From positions 1,984,001 to 2,048,000 of the forward strand of contig CADCXC010000010.1 in assembly GCA_902806595.1 (NCBI GenBank): 64,000 nucleotides of DNA. The letters run 5' to 3'. The notes beneath the pieces are model-generated. The model had not been told where the DNA came from and made no database searches. It saw only the letters and a program-made list of their open reading frames with translations. The DNA comes from Pyrenopolyporus hunteri. Taxonomy: Eukaryota; Ascomycota; Sordariomycetes; Xylariales; Hypoxylaceae. The first letter of the stretch is position 1. Each line of letters opens with the position of its first letter. Positions 10,088 to 20,632 of this stretch are shown here, piece after piece. A program made the position numbers and the translations under genes.

Positions 10088-12818
10088 ATGAGGCGTTGGC
10101 TCGTCTCGGCGCTCCGTAAGTTTCGCTTCTACAGATGCTACGTGCTCAGAAGCTTTTTCGTAGACTGACCCCCGCCACCGAACAGTGCTACTGCAGGTTG
10201 TCGCCGTTACATCCGCTGCCGAACAGCAAGTCTTGGAGGACGATGCTACCACCGCGAACCTTCAACCACCCGCCGAGACCGACGTCGTCCCCGGCGACCA
10301 CCATGCATGGGCTCCCTACCAAAGTGGTAAGCTCCGTAGCGCCCCGGCTGTATGTGATTCTAGGTAGACGTTATGTATCTGACGCGAAATAGGGTGGGAA
10401 CTTGTCCACGAGGCGATGACCGAATTTCGAAAGATCAAAACACCTTCACACAGAAAGACAAAGAAGCAAACAGGTCTCTTCGGGATATTATTTCAGTATA
10501 TCGCAAAGGCTTTACCGAGCATGCGAGCCAGCGCTCCTCCCCAGGAGCAACATGCGTCGCCAGTTATCAGCGGCCCCCTACTCGAGGGCGTCAAGTTATT
10601 ACAGCAGTCGGCCGAGCAGAATAACACCGACGCGATTTACCTGCTCGCAGAACTCAACTTCTTCGGGAACTATTCCCACCCTAGAAACTTCAAAACTGCG
10701 TTCGACCACTACTACCGGCTAGCATCGTACGGAAACAGCTCCGCTCAGTATATGGTGGGATTAATGTATGCGACGGGACTAGGGGACGCGGTAGAGCGGG
10801 ACCAGGCGAAAGCTCTCCTCTATCATACCTTCGCCGCAAACGCGGGGCACACGAGATCCGAAATGACCGTCGCGGCCCGTCATCTGAGCGGTATCGGCGT
10901 ACCGAAGAGCTGCGAGACGGCTTCCAAGTATTATAAGAGGGTGGCCGACAAAGCCATGGCCTGGTTCCGGTCGGGGCCACCCGGCGGAATGGCCCTCACT
11001 CCCGAAGCGCACCGATTGTCCGACGATGTCGGCGGCGTCTACGGCGAGGGTGCTAGTGTGGCGAGTTCCGGCATTAATGCTCTGAAAGCAGGACCTAGTT
11101 CTGACGCTTACGCTGCCATCGATGACGTTATCGAGTACCTTGATCTGATGTCCCAAAAAGGAGACTTTAAGGCTTCTTTTAATCTGGGGAGGCTCTACTA
11201 CGAGGGACAGCGGGGCCTGGAGAGGAACGTGGATCTCGCCCGACGGTACTTCGCCGCAGTGACGACGATGTATTGGCGTGCGAAGGACGGGCGGCCCGTC
11301 GACCAGCCAAAGCCTCAGCTAGAAAAGTATGCCAGTAAAGCCGCCGGATATATCGGGCGAATGTGGCTGCGTGGAGAGGGCGTCAGGCAGGACTACAAGT
11401 TAGCCCGGGGGTGGTTTGAACGCGGAATCAAGCACGGCGACGCCCAGTCTCAATGGGGTCTAGGAATCATGAATCTCCACGGCCTTGGCATGCCGAAGAA
11501 CGTTTCGAAAGCTACGGAGCTGTTCAAGGCCTCGGCAGATCAGGACTTTAGTCTTTCTCACGTGGCCCTAGGAGCTCTTCATCTCGACCAGGGAACGCCC
11601 GACGACCTGAAAATTGCGAACTCTTATTTCGAAGCGGCTGCTCGATGGGCCAACATTGAGGCGCAGTACTATCTAGCCGAGATGATGCACCACGGAGTCG
11701 GGAGGGACAAGACCTGTGGTATGGCTATGGCGTATTACAAGAACGTGGCGGAAAGGGCCGAGCCGCTAGTGTCATCTTGGGCGGAAGCCAATCAGGCTTA
11801 CGAAGACGGCGACTATGAGCTGGCCTTCCTCGACTATCTAATGGCCGCGGAACAGGGATACGAAAAGGCACAGAACAACGTTGCTTTCATGTTGGATCCG
11901 TCTCAGTCACGGCTCCCCCTTCCATCCTGGCTCAAGCGCAACGCACCCAAGTCCAGTCTCCTTCAAAATTCGGCTCTAGCCTTGATCTACTGGACTAGGT
12001 CAGCCATACAATCCAACATCGATTCGCTCGTAAAAATGGGCGACTATTATCTATACGGTATCGGTACCGAACCGGCGCTGGACAAAGCCGCGCAGTGTTA
12101 CACAGGGGCTTCGGAGTACTTCCAAAGCGCGCAAGCCCTCTACAACCTCGGTTGGATGCATGAGAACGGAGTCGGCCTGACCCAAGACTTCCACCTCGCG
12201 AAGAGGTACTACGACCAGGCTCTCGAGGCCAACGAGGAGGCTTATCTCCCTGTAACCCTGAGTCTACTGAAACTCCGGGTGCGCAGCGCTTGGAACACAT
12301 TCACACATGGCAGGATCAATTCGATCCAAGACGAGCCTTGTAAGTCATACCCCTTTTTCCTCTCTTCTCTTAAGTAAACGTACCTTTAATAACACGTTCA
12401 AATAGCACCCAGGAAAGATTGGTCGCTTAGCGAGTGGATCGCCAACTTCCTGCAAGAGGACGACGCGTATTACGAAGACGGGTACGGGGACTTCGACGAA
12501 GGCATGATTACGGGCAGTGATGGGGAGCCGCTAGGCGATGCTCTCGATGACGTGGATGCTGTTATCGAAAGCCTCATCGTCCTCGGCCTCGTCGGCGCCA
12601 TATTATTCCTCATGTACTACCGCGCGCGCAGACAGCAAGCGCATCGCCGCGCCGAAGAGGATGCCGCAAGACAGGGGCAGCAAGGAGGTGGTGTAGGTAT
12701 GGCGCAACAGCTACCGTTCCCGGGACAGGCACAGGGGCAGGGAGGCGGCTTATTCCCACAACAGCCTGGTCCCCCGGATTTTGGACAGTGGGGTGCTGGC
12801 GCGGCTGTGGGACATTAG
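10088..12818 (+). CDS. HRD3: Hrd3/SEL1L, ERAD ubiquitin-ligase subunit
   Basis: Four exons, 10088-10115, 10186-10326, 10393-12339 and 12406-12818, give 842 residues. The 28-nt first exon plus the start of exon 2 encode a signal peptide ending near VTSAAEQ. Most of the lumenal part is a long array of SEL1-type repeats (units like AQYMVGLMYATGLG, SQWGLGIMNLHGLG, ALYNLGWMHENGVG) separated by a less regular stretch around residues 260-290. One membrane segment lies at about 758-778 (IESLIVLGLVGAILFLMYY), followed by a short Gln/Gly/Pro-rich cytosolic tail. Hrd3 partners the Hrd1 ubiquitin ligase in the ER membrane, recruits misfolded lumenal clients and stabilises Hrd1. Length, signal, repeats and TM all match the family. 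Confidence 0.93.
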
Positions 12819-13897
12819 AATACCTACCCAGGTAAGCTACCTACCTAGGTATCCTCGGTATCAGCGTTAGGAATGGTGGTTAGTTAATCGCCTTAGTGAT
12901 GCGTTGGGGAATGAATCAATAGAAAGTCTGTTACAGAATATTATTGTGAATATTTATTAGGGTGAATTTTTACTACAGGCTTTTTGAGCCATCGTTACTT
13001 CATTTGTTGTTTGAGCAGTGATTGTGTCGGGGTTAGGTATGACACTTTGGAGGGTCGTCCGAACCCCTGATTAACCCCAACCCTAACCCTGGCAAACCCC
13101 TATTCCGCCCCCTAACCCCATCCCTAACCCTAACCCGGCGATACATACAGAGCCCTATTTCTTGAGCAAGAAAATCTGCGATTATAGGTTTCTAACAGGT
13201 ACGAATTGGTAGAGTATAATTATAATAGCTAAATATAGTATTTTCAGGTGATATTATGTAGATAGATTGTATAGCTCGAAGCATGTAGGAAGATATCACG
13301 GAGACAAGAGATGTTCAAAAGATTAGCACGCTCCAGCACCCATATATTGATGACTCCACGATGCGAGAGCGTATGTAAATCACCATTGGCGTGACTGGAA
13401 CAAGTCATTTATAATTAATACGCCCTGAAATAGCATTCAAAAGGTGGGGGGGTCCGGTATTTACGATACGAAGTCGCGGAAACCCCTTGACTCATAGAAT
13501 GGTGCTCAGATATATTTAAAGCGAGGAAAAGAGGCAAAGGACCATGCTTTACATACGGTATATATAATCGAGCCACTATGTATATTATTGCTGTGCCAAC
13601 CACGTAACCTACTAGGGAAAACAACCCCGTTGTTGAACGAACGTAAACACCCAGACCGAGGACTCGAATCCAGATAGCGAATAAGGACAAAGGGATATTA
13701 TGGACAGACATCAACTACATGATAGGCCACAAAAACATCGTATGAGGAATCGTAAAGACGAGAAAATACATATCCACGATTCTTTCATGCCCCTTTTCTC
13801 AGGGCCAAAATAGTTCCCCACCGAACTAAACCCTCTTGTCCCATCTTCATGTCCCTCCAAATATAACTGCCATTTTATAGAAACCCTTGCTGTGAAT
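12819..13897. other. AT-rich intergenic block with palindromic words
   Basis: Directly after HRD3 lies a dense pair of palindromic words (12819-12856). The rest is AT-rich with no supported gene. A 99-residue minus-strand frame at 13415-13714 contains hydrophobic runs but no family signature. Confidence 0.45.
13072..13135 (+). repeat. Interstitial telomere-like CCCTAA tract 1
   Basis: Degenerate CCCTAA/AACCCC units, including runs of perfect CCCTAACCCTAACCC, on the plus strand. The unit equals the TTAGGG telomere repeat of filamentous fungi. The interruptions suggest an old tract rather than an assembly join. Confidence 0.8.
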
Positions 13898-14095
13898 ATG
13901 TGCCAGAAAATCTACCATCGGCTGTGGTGCAAGAGCTGCCACCGCCACTACGGGGGTTACGATTACCACCGAACTGTGATCTGCTATATAGCGCGTGAAG
14001 TTGGCGGCCTCGGGGACTGCGGTATCATAGATGAAAAGATAGAGACGTCTTTCCTGACGCTGAGATGTCCCGCGTGTTCCCGGAAAGGATGGTAG
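13898..14095 (+). CDS. Small Cys-rich protein, copy B (paralogue of 1629-1829)
   Basis: A 65-residue single-exon protein from the ATG at 13898. It opens Met-Cys-Gln, carries WC-x2-C near residues 10-14 followed by H-x-H-x-GG, a V-I-C cysteine near residue 27, one more central cysteine, and a terminal C-x2-C. The pattern could bind one or two zinc ions; no signal peptide is present. It shares length, start, both knuckles and the GG-x2-Y-x-R-x-V-x-C run with copy A, while the stretch between is diverged, which is what a real but fast-evolving duplicated gene would show. It sits between two telomere-like tracts (13072-13135 and 14289-14322). The function is unknown. Confidence 0.55.
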   Translation: MCQKIYHRLWCKSCHRHYGGYDYHRTVICYIAREVGGLGDCGIIDEKIETSFLTLRCPACSRKGW

Positions 14096-14898
14096 TGGTG
14101 CCGCCGGGCGAATGATGTATAATTATAGCGCCCGGCATCCCAATGTGAAGAGAGCATATATATCACGATATTAACAAATCTTGATGCTCACTATGTGTTG
14201 AAGCTCTACCTACTCCCTGCACCGGTAGTCAAGGTTTCGATTTACTGAGAATCTGATCGTTTCTATGCTATTTGCACTAAGTCGAGAGTAACCCTAACCC
14301 TAACCCCGACCCTAACCCTAACTCTAAGCTCAAATTCTCAACCCCATCACCTTGTGAAATAAGAAGTCTGTTCTGTTACTCGCTGTAAGATTTGGATTTC
14401 AATAATTATTAACTCTAACACCTGTATCTGGAATGTGATTATCCTTAACCTCAAATAGAAGTCGTATTTGATATTAGCCTAAAATACGACAGGGGTGTAG
14501 GCAAACCGAGACTCGGAACTTCAGTAAATTACTTCGTACCCAATATTTCAGCAGTGTAGGCCTGGTTTTAGGCTCTGCCTGCTACATTCAATATTCCGTC
14601 CCCGATGGCTACGGTTACAGCTTTATCAATGCTTCGGCGTAGTTCATGTTGTTTCAGTATATCAATAGTTGAAATAGGGGTGACCGTTCGGAGGGAAGAA
14701 ACCCCTCCACTTGCATACCTATATTTAAAGAACCGGGGAAACAGTGACATCACTTCAGAACCTCAACCAGTCTACCTCTTTTTAATCTCCCGAGGTACTA
14801 CACAAATAGCTTAGTTATTTTCACTATTCTGAAGTCCAACCTACTCTCAAAAATTATCTCTCCTTCTGATCCCTACGAGGCACCTGGGCGACTCTAAA
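14096..14898. other. AT-rich intergenic
   Basis: No supported gene apart from the telomere-like tract listed separately. It serves as the upstream region of the hydrolase gene. Confidence 0.4.
14289..14322 (+). repeat. Interstitial telomere-like CCCTAA tract 2
   Basis: About five CCCTAA units with one CCCCGA variant, in the same orientation as the tract 1.2 kb upstream. Confidence 0.8.
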
Positions 14899-16231
14899 AT
14901 GGCACCCCGCACTAAAGAAGAGCTCTTATCATATGGTATCATGGACCCCTCCATGGTTGAAGTAAGTTCCCATTTTAGACCAGCACCCGAGGCTTCAAGA
15001 CAAACGGCCGACACGGCGATAGGCACTGGCCCATAGCCCGGTCCGGGATCCGTTACCCTCCGACCCGTATTACGGGGACGAATCCCATTCCGCGCAACGC
15101 GCACACCGGGCCACCACCCTCCGCGAAAAACACCATCTCCGTTACCTTCCCGGGCCTATCCCGGAACAGGTCAGCGAAGAAGACCGTAAGATCACCACGC
15201 GCGACGGCGCCGAGATTACAGTACGGATTTACCGCCCCGTTGTAAAGCCCGCGCGAGGAAGCCCCCTGATCGTCATGTACCACGAGGGTGGATGGAGCAT
15301 GGGGGATCTAAGCGACGAAGAAACCAACTGTCGGTTATTTAGCCGCGAGCTAGGGGCGGTCTGTGTTAATGTTGACTATCGGTAAGTGAGTTCAATAAGA
15401 TGGCAGTATTAATAATGAAGACACTCTGTCGGCGTAGAGAACAGCGCAGATGGTTCTTAAGTATATGATATTATGAAAATATTAATGGAAAATACAAAAT
15501 GATAGTCTAGCGCCCGAGTTCCCCTTCCCTACCTGGATTAACGATAGCTGGGATGCGTTAAAATGGGTGGGTATCCCACGACTCTATCCATAGGCGAGCG
15601 TTCTATCCGCTTACAACCTATCGCCCTTAAACAGGCAGCTCAAAATGCAACTTCCCTTGGCGCAGACCCCTCTCTCGGCTTCATCGTCGGCGGTGGTTCG
15701 GCTGGAGGCAACATCGCAGCTGTCCTGGCGCACATCGCGCGGGATGAGAAGCTCAACCCGCCTCTAACGGGGCAGTACCTTTGCGTCCCGGCGATAATGT
15801 GCTTCGCCCCTCCTGCCCTCATTCCGCCGCAATACCAAGCAGAGTATCTCTCGCACCCGGAGGTCACACCTAACATAGACCCGATACTCAAGGCCAAGTC
15901 TGGCGACGGCACCGCCGACCGTTTGCAAGAAATTTTAAAGGTGTCATTGACGGATCCGCGCTTTGCGCCCTTCCTATATGGAGCGCTCGAGGGAGGACAC
16001 CGCGGACTACCACCTGCGTACTTCCAGGTCTGTGGGTTAGACCCTCTAAGGGACGAGGGTTTGATTTACGAGAGAATTTTGAGAGAGGAGGCGGGTGTGA
16101 AGACAAAGCTAGACTTATACAAGGGATTTGGGCATTATTTCTGGACGAACTGGCCGCAATTAGAGAGGAGTCGTGAATTCGTGGAAGACACTGTCAGGGG
16201 TGTGAAGTGGCTCCTGGATCAGAGGCCATGA
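14899..16231 (+). CDS. Alpha/beta-hydrolase_3 family esterase
   Basis: Four exons, 14899-14961, 15023-15381, 15506-15566 and 15635-16231, give 359 residues with matching phases. It is an alpha/beta hydrolase of the hormone-sensitive-lipase-like group. The oxyanion motif reads HEGGW (residues 108-112) instead of the common HGGGW. The nucleophile is Ser183 in GGGSAGG, the acid is Asp297 in DPLRDEG and the base is His328 in GFGHYFW, so the triad is intact. YRLAPEFPFP follows the second strand as usual. There is no signal peptide, so it is likely a cytosolic carboxylesterase or lactonase-type enzyme; the substrate is unknown. Exon 3 is only 61 nt, and its acceptor (GATAG at 15501-15505) was chosen because it alone restores YRLAPEF. 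Confidence 0.85.
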
Positions 16232-16839
16232 ACTTGCTCCGGGCGCATCGAGTAAGAGTAGAGAACCCCCAGCAATGCGTTGTTACATAGCAGTAACATA
16301 AATGGGGCGATAGCTATCCTACGGAGACCTTATTGCTCGGTTCGTAATTCGAATACCAATAACTCTAATCCCATTTCAGAAGCACCGCGTTCTCAATCCA
16401 CCCCAAACTCCGCTTCCGGCGATCATTTGCGCCCTTGTCATCACCACTCTCCGTAGAATTGGGGAACGTAGCTTAGGCCCTACTCGATACGGCAAGCAAG
16501 TATCGCGTATCGGTAGCCAGCACTATGATTCGCTACTCCTCCGCACCGTCGAGGGAATCATACCGAGTAGAGTCGAGAAAGATTGGAGAAAGTAGTGAGG
16601 GGAGTTTAATTTCGTGGTCGGTGATGTAATATCGAAGTCGTACTTAAAGGGTATGAGTGACGCCAGCAAAACTTTCTAGATGGAAATCATCCATGAATGG
16701 ATTTAGGTTCAAGAGTCGGAAGGAAATACTCACCTGTATAGGTACCTATATATCAAATACACCTTAGTTACCTACCTATCTTCAAATATCGGGAACCGCT
16801 AGAATACCTAATTCATCCTTCATATAAGTCAGAGGAACA
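16232..16839. other. Intergenic between hydrolase and HAD genes
   Basis: No gene seen. TAGGTACC-type words occur at 16738-16775, about 70-100 bp upstream of the HAD start codon. Confidence 0.4.
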
Positions 16840-17725
16840 ATGGCGTCCGAGAGTAAATATCCCGATCTGACGGGTTTCAAAGCTCTCAGGTAAACAATAT
16901 TTCTCTTTCCCCCTTCAGCCGGCTCCATACCAACAACAGACTAAGCTAACACCCATAACCCCCACCTCTAGCTTCGACTGTTACGGCACGCTCATCGACT
17001 GGGAAACCGGCTTCCTAAACGCCGTCCGAATCCTCACCTCGCAGCTCCCAGCCTCGCACCCGCTGAACACGGAGCCGCCGAAGGAAGCGATGTGGCGCCT
17101 GCACGAACTCACCAAAACCTACGAGCGCACGCACCCCACGCTTCCCTACAACGAGCTCCTCGCCGAAGCCATCACGACCTTCGCGCGGGACGAGCTCAAG
17201 CTCCCGGGGCTATCGGACAGCGTCGCGGAGCCGTTCGGCAACTCGCCGGGGACGTGGGCCCCGTTCGCGGACTCGGTGCCGGCGCTGCTGAAGCTGCGGG
17301 GGCGCTACAAGCTGGCGATCCTGAGCAACGTGGACAACGGCAACATCGCGGCGACGGTGGGGCAGCGGCTGGCGCCCGCGCGCTTCGACGCCGTGTACAC
17401 GGCCCAGGACATCGGCTCGTACAAGCCCTCGCACCGCAACTTCGAGTACCTGTTCGGCCACCTGCGCGCGGAGCACGGCGTCGACAAGGACAAGGGCGAG
17501 CTGCTCCACGTCGCGAGGAGCTTGACGGCCGACCATGTCCCGGCCAAGGAGCTGGGCCTGCCGAGCGTGTGGATATCGAGGGGCGGCGAGAAGAAAGGGG
17601 AGATTGGGCTTGGGGGAGATTATGAGGCGTTGAAGGATAAGGTGGCGTTTGCGTGGAGGTTTGATACTATGGGGGATTTCGCGGACGAGGTTGAGAGGCA
17701 GTTTGCTGCGAAGGAGAAGTCGTGA
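16840..17725 (+). CDS. HAD-superfamily hydrolase, haloacid dehalogenase type II-like
   Basis: Two exons, 16840-16889 and 16972-17725, give 267 residues. Motif I is FDCYGTLID with nucleophile Asp19, motif II is ILSNVDNGN, motif III uses the Lys of GSYKPS, and the C-terminal motif is ADHVPAKELGLPSVWI. This order and the helical cap between motifs I and II fit the 2-haloacid dehalogenase-like branch. Fungal members are common and mostly of unknown substrate; dehalogenation should not be assumed. The last motif has ARSLTADH where relatives often have a second acidic residue, so metal or substrate binding may differ. Exon 2 is very GC-rich and opens shadow frames on both strands. Confidence 0.85.
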
Positions 17726-17913
17726 TGAAGGATTGGATAAGGGTAGGCAGTGTGGTGTAATATGAATAAGGAAAGGAAAAGTTAGGGCCTCATGTATGCC
17801 ATGTTGAAGCTCTAGTAATACTTCTGAATGAAAATCCGCATACTTCGCATTCCATATAATTAGCATAATACCTCCTCTCTGATACCTCACATCCAGGTCC
17901 CTGATTCAGGTGT

Positions 17914-20265
17914 CTACTCATCATACTCACCCGCACCACCCATCCTCGTATCCCCATCCCCATCCTCCTCACTCGCACTCCCACCCACCTCCCCTCCCCA
18001 CCTCCTACCCCTACTCCTCCCCCTCCTATACCCCCCCACACTCCTTTTCCTCCTCCTCGGCTCCTCCGCCGCGTCCTCGCCCCTCCACCCAGGCCTCATC
18101 CGAATCGGCCTCAGGAAGCCGTCCACATGCACCGCGCCGTGCATCTCGTCCTCGCTATCGACCTCTTCCATCGGAAGCGCCCCCGCCGTCCCTTCCTCCC
18201 CAGCCCCGGCTCCCGCCACCCACCCGTGCACGAGCTTCAGGTGCCGCACCAAGTTCGGCCGCCGCGCGAACCCCTCCCCCTCCGCGGCCCGCGGGCAGTC
18301 CCGGAACACGCACATATACGGGCCCGGGGTCGCGGACGCCGACCGCGAGCGACCGCGGCGCGACGCCGGGGCCCGGGACGCGCTGCTGTGCGAGCGCGCG
18401 CGCGCGCCCGTCGGGGGCCCTACCTCGTCCTCGGACGTGAAGCCCGGCGGTCCGCGGGGCCCTACCTGCCGCCGCCGCCGGCCCTCCTCGTCCTCGTCCT
18501 CCGGGTCTTCCTCCAGGATAGCAGGCCGCGGCATCCCAGGCACGTAAGTAGTCGTAGCCATCCTCCCGGCAGCAGTCTTCCGACTAGCCGCGCCCTCGAC
18601 GAGCGTGTGCAGCACCATGCTCTGCCCGAACAAGTCCGCGCACCGCCGCGCGGCGCGGTCGACGGCGGCGGCGGGGAACCCGGCGAGCGCCGCGGCGCCT
18701 AGCACGTCCCGCCAGTCGCGCAGGCCGACGCGGGGGCGGCCGGCGTTCGCGCCGGAGCGCCGTCGGCCCGTGGAAGTCGTAGAGGAGGCCTGGGAGGCGG
18801 AGCGGGAACGGGGGTCTTTCTCCGCCGTCGTCGTCTTCTTCCGCCGCCGTGTCGGCGTCCCTCGTTTCGCGCCGCCGCCGGCGTCTTCGTCCTCCCCGTC
18901 CCCGGAATTCCCGCTGTCGCCTGCTGCGTCCTCGGTGCTGGACCCGGGCTCGGCGGCGGAGTCGTCGGGGAAGATGGGGATGGGCTCCTTGCGCAGGCGC
19001 GCGATGCGGATGGCGTGCTCCCGGTCGGTTTCGCCGTCGAGGCGCGGGTACGTTTTCCTTGGTCGGCCGACGCTGCGCTTTCGAGCGGCTTTTTCGTCCT
19101 TTTTACTTTGCGATTGGTCTTCTTCTGGTAGCGCCGTCGTACTCCTCGCTCTTGACCGTCCGCGCGACTCGGTGCGCGATATGGATCCGAGCGGCCTTCC
19201 TCGCTTCCTGCTTCCGGGAGTTGGCGTCTGCGAGCCTTGCCTTGATAATCTGCGGTTGCTGCGGTACGAGGACTCGGATGTTTCCGAATCTGCTGAGTCG
19301 GATTGATAGTTAAGTGTCGATTCCTGCGCGTTGTGGAGGATCGTGAGCGTGGCGTCTAGTTTAGAAAGGATATGCCGAACAGATGGGCGCAAAAGGCTAT
19401 ACGACAGATCGTCGTCCGTCGAAACTACTGGTATGAAGCGCCGTTTCTTCTGCGATTCTCGATGATTTTCTTCAGGTGCGCGCTCATCAATATCCATCTT
19501 TTCGTCTCCGCTCTCAAGCTCGCGCTTCACGGACTTGGACCTAGATCTAGATCTCTTATTGCTGCTAATAGACGCAGATCCGCCCGTCTCCCCATCCGAA
19601 TCCTCATCGTCGCCATCCTCTTCGGGTTCTGAATCCGTGTCGTCGTCGGTCGCGTTCGGTTTAATCCAGGGCCTAGCGTTGAACTTCTCCTTGGCAGCTT
19701 TCAGAATTTCCGCGCCAATTATCTCCTCCAGGGCCGTGCTGGGCATTTCACGGACGGCCTTTCTAAACGTAAACCTCTCATCGGGATCATTCAATAATAT
19801 TTTCGCAACGTCATCTGGTGGTGGGACCTTATCCGCGCGCATAGGCCAGGCCGTCCACGACCGCTGCGGCATCCAATTGTCCGCCTGGACTGTTTGGCCC
19901 GTCGCCGCATTGATATCCTTTTTTCTCTCTTATCAGCACATGTTCAATCAATCGAACCCTCAATCCAGCAATTCCTTGGATTCCTTGGATGTGCTTACTT
20001 TTCCAGGCACCGGTCCGCCCGGCAGTCTTCCATTCTCCCCTTTTTTATGTCTCTGCTTGAGCGCAAACGCGTTGTATAAATGGATCGATAGATCCCTGTC
20101 GTGAATCTCCTTGAGCGCAACCGACGTGTCGATTTCTTCGTGATTCAACTGCTGCCATGTGGACTTCGGACCGCGCCACCGATTCGGTCGCTCGTCCTCG
20201 TCAAAAGAGTCCTCGGAGTCGTCACCAGGTAAATATTCGTCCGACTCGTCTCCCGCTGAAGTCAT
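17914..20265 (-). CDS. RRN9-like RNA polymerase I initiation factor with C-terminal C2H2-like finger
   Basis: Two exons, 20265-19999 and 19917-17914, give 756 residues. An acidic N-terminus leads into a domain at about residues 25-150 (NRWRGPKSTW, EIHDRDLSIHLYNAFAL, WTAWPMRADKVPPPDDV) that I recognise as the RRN9 family, part of the upstream activation factor that recruits Pol I to rDNA. The middle is low-complexity, acidic and Ser/Arg-rich. A C-x4-C...H-x4-H element (roughly residues 624-652) looks like a C2H2 finger. Yeast Rrn9 is about half this length, so the long GC-rich tail is lineage-specific. The gene lies 367 bp from Nop7 in the same direction; an AAAATTTT core sits at 20467-20474 in its promoter. 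Confidence 0.72.
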
Positions 20266-20632
20266 GGCGTATACGTTGGCCCTTCTAGACTCCTACCTTG
20301 GTAGGTTATGGAACTGTTTAAGTTGAGCGTGATAGGTCAGGCGCGTGAGATGATTTAAAGGGCAACATCAACAACACGCAGATTGGCAATGAGAGTAGGT
20401 TTCGCACCCGAAGTTGTTGTCGGACAGTTTACGACGAGTTAAAATAATATTCGCTAATTAAGATATAAAATTTTGTTGCTGATTAGAGCCACAAAACTCA
20501 AAAGGCAGAACACGGTGCCGTTCACACAAATTCACGTATCATGAAATAAAGAAATGGCATATTTATCCCCGAAAAAAAGCATTTACATTGGTATTATCAA
20601 AACAACTACCTAATATACCTTCATCGAGTCCT
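20266..20632. promoter_or_regulatory. Promoter region of the RRN9-like gene
   Basis: 367 bp upstream of the minus-strand RRN9-like gene. It carries AAAATTTT at 20467-20474, which is the core of the ribosomal-RNA-processing element (RRPE) known from yeast promoters. The match is short and could be chance in AT-rich sequence. Confidence 0.3.

Noticed and set aside
13655..13680. GACTCGAATCC, a tRNA B-box-like sequence
   Set aside because: No five-pair T-stem around it and no A-box or acceptor stem at the right distance.
13415..13714. 99-residue minus-strand frame with hydrophobic runs
   Set aside because: Hydrophobicity follows from AT-rich sequence; no family signature.
18127..19313. Several long plus-strand frames opposite the RRN9-like gene
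   Set aside because: Shadows of a GC-rich coding exon; Arg/Pro-rich with no domain.
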